From: Chloroflexota bacterium
GTDB lineage: Bacteria; Chloroflexota; Limnocylindria; QHBO01
Assembly: GCA_005880165.1 (NCBI GenBank)
Contig: VBJP01000139.1
Span: 1 to 5,132, forward strand
Direction of reading: 5' to 3'
DNA length: 5,132 bases
Shown here: in pieces, positions 1 through 5,132 of the stretch
Numbering within the stretch: position 1 is the first letter of the stretch
How the letters are laid out: each line of letters opens with the position of its first letter
Program-made: the position numbers and the translations under genes
Notes under the pieces: generated by a model
The model's input: only the letters and a program-made list of their open reading frames with translations
Told to the model about the DNA's origin: nothing
The model's database searches: none

Positions 1-611
1 CCCTGGAGCATCTTGGCCAGGAACGCGAAGCCCACAAGGGCGCCTGCTAGCACCAGCCAGCGCGTCGAGACGGCGTCGAGCGCCCGGACGGTGGCATACG
101 CGGCGGCGACCAGGAGCAGCGTCAGCAGCGCATCGGGGTTGTTGAAGCGGAACATCAAGGTCGCGACCGGTGTAAGCGCCAGGATCGCTCCGGCCAGCAG
201 CCCGCCCATCGGCCCGACACGGCGCCGCACCGTGAGGTAAAGGAGCCAGACGGCGGCCACACCCTCGAGCGCCTGCGGCACCAGGATGCTCCAGGCGTTC
301 ACGCCGAAGATGCGCGCGCTCAGCGCCATCACCCACAGCGACGCCGGCGTCTTGTCCACCGTGATGGCGTTCGAGGCGTCAAAGGACCCGAACAGCATCG
401 CCAGCCAGCTCTGTGATCCGGCCTGTGCCGCAGCGGAGTAGTAGGCGTTCGCCCAGCCGGAGGCGCCCAGGTTCCACACGGTTGTGCCGGGCGGCGATGT
501 CGACGGGCGATACCCATACGCTGGCGGCGCGGGCCAGTCCGTGCCGCCGACGGCAGGCAGCACGGCCTCCCGTGATTCGTCGCCGAGGAGGGGTGGTTTG
601 GTGAAGCTCAC
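1..611 (-). CDS. GT39-type (ArnT/PMT-like) membrane glycosyltransferase, C-terminally cut by window edge
   Basis: Members of this family transfer a sugar from a polyprenyl-phosphate donor on the outer face of the cytoplasmic membrane. The reading frame, which has no ATG start, gives 203 residues before the window edge. Family signatures are clear: WNLGASGWANAYY (46-58), FGSFDASNAITVDKTPASLW (74-93, usually VDKPP), SARIFGVNAWSILVPQAL (98-115) and RFNNPDALL (155-163). Hydrophobic helices follow at about 107-127, 136-153, 160-178 and 185-199. The start is a guess: GTG at 611 is the only start-like codon after the in-frame TAG at 660-662, and no Shine-Dalgarno sequence precedes it. Residues 1-45 are rich in Pro, Gly and Thr and are not hydrophobic, although relatives normally have the first membrane helix just before the WNLG motif. 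The 5' end may therefore be truncated or rearranged. The gene is divergent from tetR. The family call is firm; the acceptor sugar or lipid is unknown. Confidence 0.85.
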   Translation of the reverse strand, partial: MSFTKPPLLGDESREAVLPAVGGTDWPAPPAYGYRPSTSPPGTTVWNLGASGWANAYYSAAAQAGSQSWLAMLFGSFDASNAITVDKTPASLWVMALSARIFGVNAWSILVPQALEGVAAVWLLYLTVRRRVGPMGGLLAGAILALTPVATLMFRFNNPDALLTLLLVAAAYATVRALDAVSTRWLVLAGALVGFAFLAKMLQ

Positions 612-674
612 GCCGCGGACGTTGGCCGCTGAACATGGAAGGACGCTGAAAACTGGCCGCTACGCGTGGTTGAC

Positions 675-703
675 ATGAGTCATATATTCACAACATGACT
701 CAT
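675..703. promoter_or_regulatory. Probable TetR operator: two ATGA(G/C)TCAT boxes
   Basis: ATGAGTCAT at 675-683 and ATGACTCAT at 695-703 are exact reverse complements of each other across an 11-base spacer. Each box is also palindromic around its central base. The box centres (679 and 699) lie 20 bases apart, about two helical turns, so two repressor dimers could bind on one face of the DNA. The element sits in an AT-rich island within a GC-rich region, between divergent genes. Its second box covers the tetR start codon (695-697). TetR repressors commonly bind such palindromes in their own promoters, so autorepression is inferred. Control of the divergent glycosyltransferase is possible but unproven. 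Confidence 0.55.
683..688 (+). promoter_or_regulatory. Candidate -10 box (TATATT) for a leaderless tetR transcript
   Basis: TATATT ends six bases before the A of the tetR ATG, so transcription would start at or next to the start codon. No purine-rich Shine-Dalgarno sequence lies upstream of 695, which agrees with leaderless translation, a common mode in high-GC bacteria. No convincing -35 lies 16-18 bases upstream of the box. A TTGACA at 670-675 is only 7 bases away and has no good -10 at 17 bases. The box lies between the two operator palindromes, where a bound repressor would block polymerase. Confidence 0.4.
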
Positions 704-1309
704 ATCGTCCGTAACAAGTCGCGCAAATACGGCAGCCCGCTGCGAGCGCAACAGGCCGAGGAGACGCGGGAACGCATCCTCGACGCCACCGGTCGGGTGA
801 TGGCAGAGGGCCTCGCATTCGTGTCGATCCCCCAAGTGGCGCGCGAGGCGGGCGTGTCCGTCCCGACGGTCTACCGACATTTCGCGACGAAGAGAGATCT
901 GCTTGCGGCGGTCTACCCACACGAGGTGCGCCGCGCAGGGCTGGGGGAGCTGGTCATTCCCCGCTCCATGGACGAGCTCCGCGGCGGGCTGCGAGCGTAT
1001 TTCGAGCGCACCGATTCGTTCGGCGACCTCGCACGGGCGGCCATGGCCAGTCCCGCGTCCGAGGAGGTGAGGCGGCTCAACATGCCGGATCGGATCGCGA
1101 TGTTCCGTCGGGTCGCCGATTCGATCGAACCAAGACCATCAAAGGCCGATCGTGATCGGATCGCCCGTTTGCTGGTGGTCCTCACCGCCTCATCGGCGCT
1201 GCGCATGTGGCGCGATCAGCTCGGCTCGTCGGTCGACGAGGCGGCCGATGACGTGGACTGGGTCCTGCAGGCCGTCATCGCCTCGGTCGCATCGAGGAAG
1301 GGATCATGA
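695..1309 (+). CDS. TetR-family transcriptional repressor
   Basis: This encodes 204 residues, a normal length for TetR regulators. The N-terminal DNA-binding domain is complete: helix 1 at about 22-38 (ETRERILDATGRVMAEG), then a helix-turn-helix at about 45-63 (IPQVAREAG, VSVPTVYRHF) and the usual KRDLL motif at 66-70. The rest is a helical ligand-binding domain with no diagnostic motif, so the inducer cannot be named. The first 12 residues are basic (RNKSRK) and may add DNA contacts. ATG at 695 is the only plausible start: an in-frame TGA lies at 671-673 and the next start codons fall inside the DNA-binding domain. Its TGA (1307-1309) overlaps the ATG of the dikinase-like gene, so the two are almost surely co-transcribed and the downstream enzyme is the obvious target. 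Two palindromes at the start codon suggest autoregulation. Confidence 0.95.
   Translation: MTHIVRNKSRKYGSPLRAQQAEETRERILDATGRVMAEGLAFVSIPQVAREAGVSVPTVYRHFATKRDLLAAVYPHEVRRAGLGELVIPRSMDELRGGLRAYFERTDSFGDLARAAMASPASEEVRRLNMPDRIAMFRRVADSIEPRPSKADRDRIARLLVVLTASSALRMWRDQLGSSVDEAADDVDWVLQAVIASVASRKGS
1294..1302 (+). promoter_or_regulatory. Ribosome binding site of the dikinase-like gene
   Basis: GAGGAAGGG lies inside the last codons of tetR and ends three bases before ATG at 1306; its GAGG core is eight bases away. It supports 1306 as the true start and efficient translation of the second gene from the same mRNA, together with re-initiation at the ATGA overlap. Confidence 0.65.
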
Positions 1310-3504
1310 ACTCGACTGCCATCCGCTCGGCCACAATCCGGCGGCTCGCCGACCTGCGCATGGCCGATGTCGCCGAAGTCGGCGGCAAGGCCGCCAACCT
1401 GGGAGAGCTCCTTGCGGCGGGCGTTCGCGTCCCCGACGGCGTCGTCCTGACCGCCGGGGCCGATCGGGTGACGGCTGACGAGCGACGATCGCTGCTGCTC
1501 GACGCCGCGCGGGATCTGGGCTCTGGCCCATTCGCCGTTCGATCGAGCGGGATTGCCGAGGATGGATCCGAGCATTCCTTTGCCGGCATGTTCGAATCGG
1601 TGCTGAACGTTCCGCTGGACGAGCTCCCTTCCGGGATCGACCGGACCCTGGCCAGCGCCCAGACCTCGCGTGCAGCCGAGTACCAGCCGGGCGCACATGG
1701 CCAAATGGCGGTGATCATCCAGCGGATGGTCGCGCCGGCTGCTGCCGGCGTGGTCCTCACCGCCGATCCGATCAATGGCGACAGGCAGGCCTGCGTGGTC
1801 ACCGCGGTGCGCGGCCTCGCAGATCGGTTGGTGGCAGGGGCCGCCGTGGGTGACGAGTGGGCCGTGCGTGGCGATGTGGCCGCGCCTCGTCGCCAACCTG
1901 AGCACGCGATTGACCGCCGGCAGGCGGTGCAGATCGCCACCGAGGCAAGGCGCATCGCGGCCGCTCGCGGGACGCCGCAGGACATCGAATGGGCGATCGA
2001 CGCGGAGGGCGCGCTCTGGGTGGTCCAGGCCCGGCCGATGACCGCGCTGCCGCCCGACGTGTCGTGGGCATCGCCCGCACCCGGCGCGTACACCCGGATG
2101 CTCCGATTCGGTGAGTGGATCGGTGAGCCGGTCACGCCGCTGTTCGAGTCGTGGCTGCTGACGGCCATGGAGGACCGCATGCACGCCTTCTTCCGCGAGC
2201 AAATCGGCCAGATCGCGCCGAGGCCCTATCACGTCGTGGTCAACGGTTGGTACTTCTACTCGATCAACTTCATCTCCGGAGGCGCCCTCCTCCGTAGCGC
2301 GCCCAGCATGCTGGTGAAGGCTGTCCGCCATCCACGCCACATCGCCGGAATCATTCCGCCGACCGTCCGGCACAGCTTTCCGGTCTTTGAGCGGAAGTGG
2401 CGCGAGGACTTTCAGCCACGCTACCGAGCCTCAGTCGCCGATGCCGTAGGCCGCGTCGAGACCCTGCCCGTCGCCGACCTACCGGCGCTAATTGACGAGC
2501 TGGCCAAGCTGGCCGGCGAGTACTTCGGCGGGATCGCGGCGTTAAGCGGTGCGGCATACAAGATGGAGATGAATCTCGCCCGGTTCTATCGACGCAACCT
2601 GGCCACCTCAGTGGGCGACAGCCACCTGCCGCTCCTGGCCGGGTTCGAACAGCCGGCCGGCCCGAAGCGCCAGGGAATCGTGTCACTCGATTGGTGGTTC
2701 GCTCCCATGCCAGCGGAGGCGACGGCCACGACGCCGGCCCGGGCTCACAGCCGCGTGGTCGAGGCGAGGCAGGCGGCTGAGAGCGCGGCGTTCGAGGCTC
2801 TGGCCTCGTCGCCACGCCGACTTCGCGCTTTCCGCCGCATGCTGGCAGACGCGCAGCACCTCGTGCCGATTCGGGAGGAGCAAACGGAGGAGTTGACGAT
2901 TGCCTGGCCGGTCATGCGACGGGCCGTGCTCAGGATCGGCGAGGCGCTGGCGAAAGGTGATGTGATAGCCGAGCCCGATGACGTCTTCTTCCTGACCCGA
3001 GCCGAACTCCTCGCAGCCCTCGGAGGCGCACCGCCGGCACCGCCGATCGACGTGGCCGGCCGACGATCAGTTCGCGCCAAACAGGGCCGCCTGGTGCCGC
3101 CGCCGCTTGTCGGCCGCGTGAACCCGATGATCCAACGAGTGTGGGACAGCTTCCCAGGATTGATCGGCGCCCGGCCGTCGGATGATGCCCTGGTGTCTGG
3201 CGTGCCGGCCTCGCCGGGGCGAGCGACCGGGCCGGTTCGCGTGATCCGCGGCCCTGCCGAGTTCGATCGGCTGCAGGCCGGCGAGATCCTGGTGGCGCCG
3301 GTCACCGCGCCGGCCTGGACGCCGCTCTTCGCTAAGGCGGCCGCGGTGGTGACAGACGTGGGGAGTGCGGCCGCGCACGCCTCGATCATCGCGCGTGAGT
3401 TCGGCATTCCGGCGGTCGTCGGCTGCGGCGACGCAACGGCCCGACTGCGAACGGGGACCCGCGTCACCGTCGACGGCAGCACGGGGAACGTCGAGCCTGA
3501 ATGA
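1306..3504 (+). CDS. PEP synthase/rifampicin phosphotransferase-like enzyme (ATP-grasp plus phosphohistidine domain)
   Basis: This 732-residue enzyme should move a phosphoryl group from ATP to a swivelling histidine and then to an unknown substrate. Residues 1-246 form the PPDK/PEPS-type ATP-grasp domain: GGKAANLGEL with K28, RSSGIAEDGS with R79, SFAGMFES (91-98), QDIEWA with E228, and QARPMT with Q241 and R243. Residues 247 to about 625 are a helical middle domain with EPVTPLFESWLL near its start and DDVFFLTRAELL near its end. Residues 630-732 are the PEP-utiliser mobile domain: SGVPASPGRATG (631-642) and AAAHASIIAREFGIPAVV with catalytic H691. There is no C-terminal PEP/pyruvate-binding TIM barrel, so it is not a true PEP synthase. 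The domain order matches rifampicin phosphotransferase and the prodigiosin-condensing enzyme PigC. It is shorter than rifampicin phosphotransferases (about 860 residues), partly because only about 50 residues separate K28 from R79. It is the second gene of an operon with tetR. The fold is secure; the substrate is unknown. Confidence 0.93.
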   Translation: MNSTAIRSATIRRLADLRMADVAEVGGKAANLGELLAAGVRVPDGVVLTAGADRVTADERRSLLLDAARDLGSGPFAVRSSGIAEDGSEHSFAGMFESVLNVPLDELPSGIDRTLASAQTSRAAEYQPGAHGQMAVIIQRMVAPAAAGVVLTADPINGDRQACVVTAVRGLADRLVAGAAVGDEWAVRGDVAAPRRQPEHAIDRRQAVQIATEARRIAAARGTPQDIEWAIDAEGALWVVQARPMTALPPDVSWASPAPGAYTRMLRFGEWIGEPVTPLFESWLLTAMEDRMHAFFREQIGQIAPRPYHVVVNGWYFYSINFISGGALLRSAPSMLVKAVRHPRHIAGIIPPTVRHSFPVFERKWREDFQPRYRASVADAVGRVETLPVADLPALIDELAKLAGEYFGGIAALSGAAYKMEMNLARFYRRNLATSVGDSHLPLLAGFEQPAGPKRQGIVSLDWWFAPMPAEATATTPARAHSRVVEARQAAESAAFEALASSPRRLRAFRRMLADAQHLVPIREEQTEELTIAWPVMRRAVLRIGEALAKGDVIAEPDDVFFLTRAELLAALGGAPPAPPIDVAGRRSVRAKQGRLVPPPLVGRVNPMIQRVWDSFPGLIGARPSDDALVSGVPASPGRATGPVRVIRGPAEFDRLQAGEILVAPVTAPAWTPLFAKAAAVVTDVGSAAAHASIIAREFGIPAVVGCGDATARLRTGTRVTVDGSTGNVEPE

Positions 3505-3512
3505 ATGAATCA
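3498..3512. other. Convergent operon junction with stops in all three forward frames
   Basis: The tandem unit TGAA occurs three times (3498, 3502, 3506). It places TGA in each of the three plus-strand frames within 11 bases; the one at 3502-3504 ends the dikinase-like gene. The minus-strand stop of the TMEM175-like gene is at 3510-3512, so only five bases separate the two converging coding regions. There is no room for a conventional terminator between them. Confidence 0.7.
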
Positions 3513-4127
3513 GCCGGTTTGATCGCCACCTGTCAGCACTCCGCTGATCGGGAGTGCCCAGTAGGCCGCGAAGGCGGCGAATCCGATCAGGCTCACGACC
3601 GGATGCACGAGGGCGAGCAGGGTGATGAGACCGTACAACGGTGGGCCAAACCGGTAGCCCCGCGCTCCCACCTCGCGGACCGCGATGGCCACCTTCTCGC
3701 GGAGCAGGTGGCCATTCCTGGCTGCGGCGTAGGCCCAGATCGCGTTGAAAAGGATGGCGATGGCGACCATCGTGCCGCCATACAGAAACGTCGCCAGGAG
3801 CCAGCCCTGCCGGTCCACAAAAACCCGTTGCGCCAGGACCTGGGTGGGGAAGGGCACGAAGGCGATGAACATGAGGAAGACGACGTTGATCATGGCGAAG
3901 GTCGGGTTCGAACGACCGATGACCGTGAAGAGCCGATGGTGCTGCACCCACATGATCCCGATCGTTAGGAAGCTGACCACGTAAGCGAAGAAGGAGGGCC
4001 ATTGGTTCGCCAGCGCCGGGGCGAGGCCTTCATGGGCGTCAGGGATGCGGATGCCCAATACCAGCAGCGTGATGGCGATGGCAAAGACGCCATCCGCGAA
4101 GGTCTCGAGGCGGCCGGTGTCGGTCAT
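3510..4127 (-). CDS. TMEM175/DUF1211-family potassium-channel-like membrane protein
   Basis: Bacterial TMEM175 proteins are six-helix potassium channels that assemble as tetramers in the cytoplasmic membrane. This 205-residue protein has the family's helix 1 signature, RLETFADGVFAIAITLLVL (6-24), with R6, F10, D12 and G13 of the RxxxFSDG motif kept and Ser replaced by Ala at 11. It also has the conserved GIMWVQHHRLF segment (57-67) in helix 2. Further hydrophobic helices lie at about 77-99, 109-136, 162-178 and 178-194. The length fits the single-repeat bacterial form. No cyclic-nucleotide-binding or other soluble domain is attached. Its ATG (4125-4127) overlaps the TGA of the cyclase gene (4124-4126), so translation is probably coupled and the two share an mRNA. 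The family call is strong; ion selectivity cannot be shown from sequence. Confidence 0.9.
   Translation of the reverse strand: MTDTGRLETFADGVFAIAITLLVLGIRIPDAHEGLAPALANQWPSFFAYVVSFLTIGIMWVQHHRLFTVIGRSNPTFAMINVVFLMFIAFVPFPTQVLAQRVFVDRQGWLLATFLYGGTMVAIAILFNAIWAYAAARNGHLLREKVAIAVREVGARGYRFGPPLYGLITLLALVHPVVSLIGFAAFAAYWALPISGVLTGGDQTG
3536..3557. terminator. Possible hairpin at the convergent junction (weak)
   Basis: GCACTCC (3536-3542) and GGAGTGC (3551-3557) form a perfect seven-base-pair stem with an eight-base loop. It begins about 32 bases after the dikinase-like stop, within the last codons of the opposing TMEM175-like gene. No T-run follows on either strand, so a classical intrinsic terminator is not supported. 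It could slow readthrough of plus-strand transcripts or simply reflect coding sequence. Confidence 0.22.
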
Positions 4128-4927
4128 CGCTTGTTTCCGACCGACAGGCTGACGACCTCAGTGGCGAGCGCCTTGCCCTTCAGATCCATGCTTCGCCGTT
4201 CCAGCTGTGGATCGAGGCCGGCCGCACTCGCCGCTTCGACGGTGAGCAGCGCCTCACCACGTCGCGCAGCGGATACGAGGCGCGCGGCGGTGTTGACGGT
4301 GTCTCCCAGCGCGGTCAGCTGGGTGTGCGAACCCTCCCCTACGGCGCCAACCCAGGCGAGGCCGGTAGTGATTCCGCAGCCCACCGGAACCCACGGACCA
4401 CTGGGATCCGCATGGCCGGTCGCTCGAAGCAGGGCGACCGCCGCCGCAACAGCGCGCTCGGCATGTCGTTCGCCGCTGAGCAGCGGGTAGAACATCGCCA
4501 CCAGCTCGTCTCCCACGAACTTGTCGACCCCTCCGTCGTAGTCGAAGACGACCTGCGTGGCCGTGGTATAGAACCGATCCAGCAGCGCCCGAAACTGGGT
4601 CGCGGACATGCTCTCGGCCAGTGTCGTTGAGCCCCGCACGTCGGCGAACAGAAAGCTGCACTCGATCTCCGCGCCACCATGGTGGCTCGCCAGGAAGTCG
4701 AAGCAGGAGGTGCAGAACTTTGGCGTCTGATCCGACTGTCGTTTGCCGATCACCCGCATCAGCGGTGCGCCAATTCCCCCGAATGGTGCGGCGCAGATGA
4801 GACATCGTGGCGACGCCGGGATCCGCTTGAAGATCCGCCTCGCGCGCCTCTCGCTCGTCTGGCCGCGGGTGAGGAACTCGCGCCAGAATTGCTCCGTCTC
4901 CTGCCCCGGCGGCGCCTTCGGACTCAT
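4124..4927 (-). CDS. Class III adenylate cyclase with N-terminal four-cysteine module
   Basis: This 267-residue cytoplasmic protein should convert ATP to cAMP. An N-terminal region (about 14-80) carries two CxxC pairs, CLIC (42-45) and CTSC (72-75), which look like a zinc ribbon. The cyclase homology domain follows, with every key residue in place: metal-binding D96 in LFADVRGST (93-101) and D140 in VDKFVGDE (134-141), base-selecting K136 and D209 (TALGD), and transition-state residues N212 and R216 in VNTAARL. The Lys/Asp pair predicts ATP over GTP. No membrane segment or sensor such as HAMP or GAF is seen, so the cysteine module may be the sensory or partner-binding part. The architecture resembles a widespread group of short bacterial cyclases. 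GGAGA at 4935-4939, seven bases upstream, supports the ATG at 4927. The gene lies 55 bases after the NTF2-like gene and overlaps the TMEM175-like gene by four bases. Confidence 0.93.
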   Translation of the reverse strand: MSPKAPPGQETEQFWREFLTRGQTSERRARRIFKRIPASPRCLICAAPFGGIGAPLMRVIGKRQSDQTPKFCTSCFDFLASHHGGAEIECSFLFADVRGSTTLAESMSATQFRALLDRFYTTATQVVFDYDGGVDKFVGDELVAMFYPLLSGERHAERAVAAAVALLRATGHADPSGPWVPVGCGITTGLAWVGAVGEGSHTQLTALGDTVNTAARLVSAARRGEALLTVEAASAAGLDPQLERRSMDLKGKALATEVVSLSVGNKR

Positions 4928-4934
4928 GACGCAT

Positions 4935-4939
4935 TCTCC
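4935..4939 (-). promoter_or_regulatory. Ribosome binding site of the cyclase gene
   Basis: GGAGA on the minus strand lies seven bases before the ATG at 4927-4925. It decides the start of the cyclase over an overlapping out-of-frame ATG at 4946. The 55-base gap from the upstream NTF2-like gene holds no clear promoter or terminator, so all three minus-strand genes may be on one transcript. Confidence 0.6.
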
Positions 4940-4982
4940 GCGGCAAGGCTACCCCGGAAGCGCAATCAGCCCGCCGCCCGCC

Positions 4983-5132
4983 TCAACCGGCGCGGATCTT
5001 CCAGTAGGAATCTTTGCGCGCGATCTGCCCGTCACGGAAGGTCCAGAGGTCGCAGCCCCGGATCTCGAGATGGTCGCCATCGGTCGTAGTCCCGGTCAGG
5101 GTCCATTCCGAGGCGCCTCGGTTACCCACCAC
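4983..5132 (-). CDS. NTF2/SnoaL-like domain protein, C-terminal end only
   Basis: An open frame enters from the right window edge and encodes 49 residues before a TGA at 4985-4983. It has no start codon in the window, so it is a partial gene. The visible part reads as the last strands of an NTF2/SnoaL-like alpha+beta barrel: WTLTGTTTDGD, then HLEIRGCDLWTFRDGQIARK and DSYWKIRAG at the end. The pattern 'RGxDxWxFxDGxIxRKDSYWK' is typical of SnoaL-like proteins. These small cone-shaped folds serve as enzymes (polyketide cyclases, ketosteroid isomerase-like), as stress proteins or in unknown roles, and the fold alone gives no reaction. It is the first visible gene of the minus-strand group with the cyclase and TMEM175-like genes, and the spacing allows one operon. 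The fold call is fairly firm; the function is unknown. Confidence 0.8.
   Translation of the reverse strand: MVGNRGASEWTLTGTTTDGDHLEIRGCDLWTFRDGQIARKDSYWKIRAG

Noticed and set aside
13..240. Small plus-strand open frames across 1-680
   Set aside because: They lie opposite the glycosyltransferase, whose conserved motifs are on the minus strand.
670..698. TTGACA at 670-675 as a -35 for tetR
   Set aside because: At 16-18 bases of spacing the -10 position would fall on the start codon with a poor sequence, and the TATATT box is only seven bases away.
1216..2373. Long minus-strand open frame (385 codons) antisense to the dikinase-like gene
   Set aside because: Its translation is rich in Arg, His, Gly and Asp with no recognisable motif, and it lies opposite conserved ATP-grasp sequence; this is typical of antisense frames in GC-rich DNA.
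1306..3504. Annotation as PEP synthase (ppsA)
   Set aside because: The histidine domain is at the extreme C terminus and the PEP/pyruvate-binding barrel is absent, so the PEP synthase reaction is not supported.
3067..4002. Minus-strand open frame (311 codons) spanning the convergent junction
   Set aside because: It overlaps the conserved histidine domain on one side and the TMEM175-like gene in another frame on the other. The product is low-complexity and Arg/Pro/Gly-rich.
4124..4927. Cyclase/membrane pair as a Pycsar anti-phage system
   Set aside because: The cyclase keeps the adenine-selecting Lys and Asp of ordinary adenylate cyclases, and the neighbour is a TMEM175-type channel rather than a recognised cyclic-nucleotide-gated effector. 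There are no other defence genes in the window.
4254..4946. Alternative minus-strand frame (230 codons) over the cyclase, with an ATG upstream of the cyclase start
   Set aside because: The cyclase frame carries all catalytic motifs and has its own ribosome site. The alternative product is Arg-rich with no motif.

Overview
This is a GC-rich, gene-dense bacterial window with overlapping start and stop codons inside operons. Codon use and protein types suit a free-living high-GC bacterium, for example Actinomycetota or Chloroflexota. That assignment is inferred from style only; there is no rRNA or marker gene here. I saw no mobile element, CRISPR array, tRNA or rRNA.

Layout. (1) 1-611, minus strand: the N-terminal part of a polytopic GT39-type (ArnT/PMT-like) membrane glycosyltransferase, cut by the window edge. 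Its first membrane helix appears to be missing. (2) 612-694: a short divergent intergenic region ending in an AT-rich island. It holds two copies of the palindrome ATGA(G/C)TCAT, the second on the start codon of the next gene, plus a TATATT box placed for leaderless transcription. (3) 695-3504, plus strand: a two-gene operon with an ATGA overlap, made of a TetR-family repressor and a 732-residue enzyme. The enzyme has an N-terminal PPDK-type ATP-grasp domain, an unassigned middle domain and a C-terminal swivelling phosphohistidine domain. This is the rifampicin-phosphotransferase/PigC-like domain order, not that of PEP synthase. (4) 3510-5132, minus strand: three genes converging on the first operon. 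In transcription order they are the C-terminal end of an NTF2/SnoaL-like protein, a class III adenylate cyclase with an N-terminal four-cysteine module, and a TMEM175/DUF1211 potassium-channel-like membrane protein whose start overlaps the cyclase stop (ATGA).

How the genes may work together. The TetR protein most likely represses its own operon and so controls the phosphotransferase-like enzyme in response to a small ligand. That fits inducible modification of a small molecule, but the substrate cannot be read from the sequence. The cyclase and channel genes are translationally coupled, which suggests matched expression and perhaps a link between cAMP and ion flux; the channel has no cyclic-nucleotide-binding domain. 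The two operons converge with only five bases between stop codons. The points most worth following up are the orphan TetR/dikinase-like pair with its start-codon operator, the cyclase/TMEM175 coupling, and the abnormal N terminus of the glycosyltransferase.
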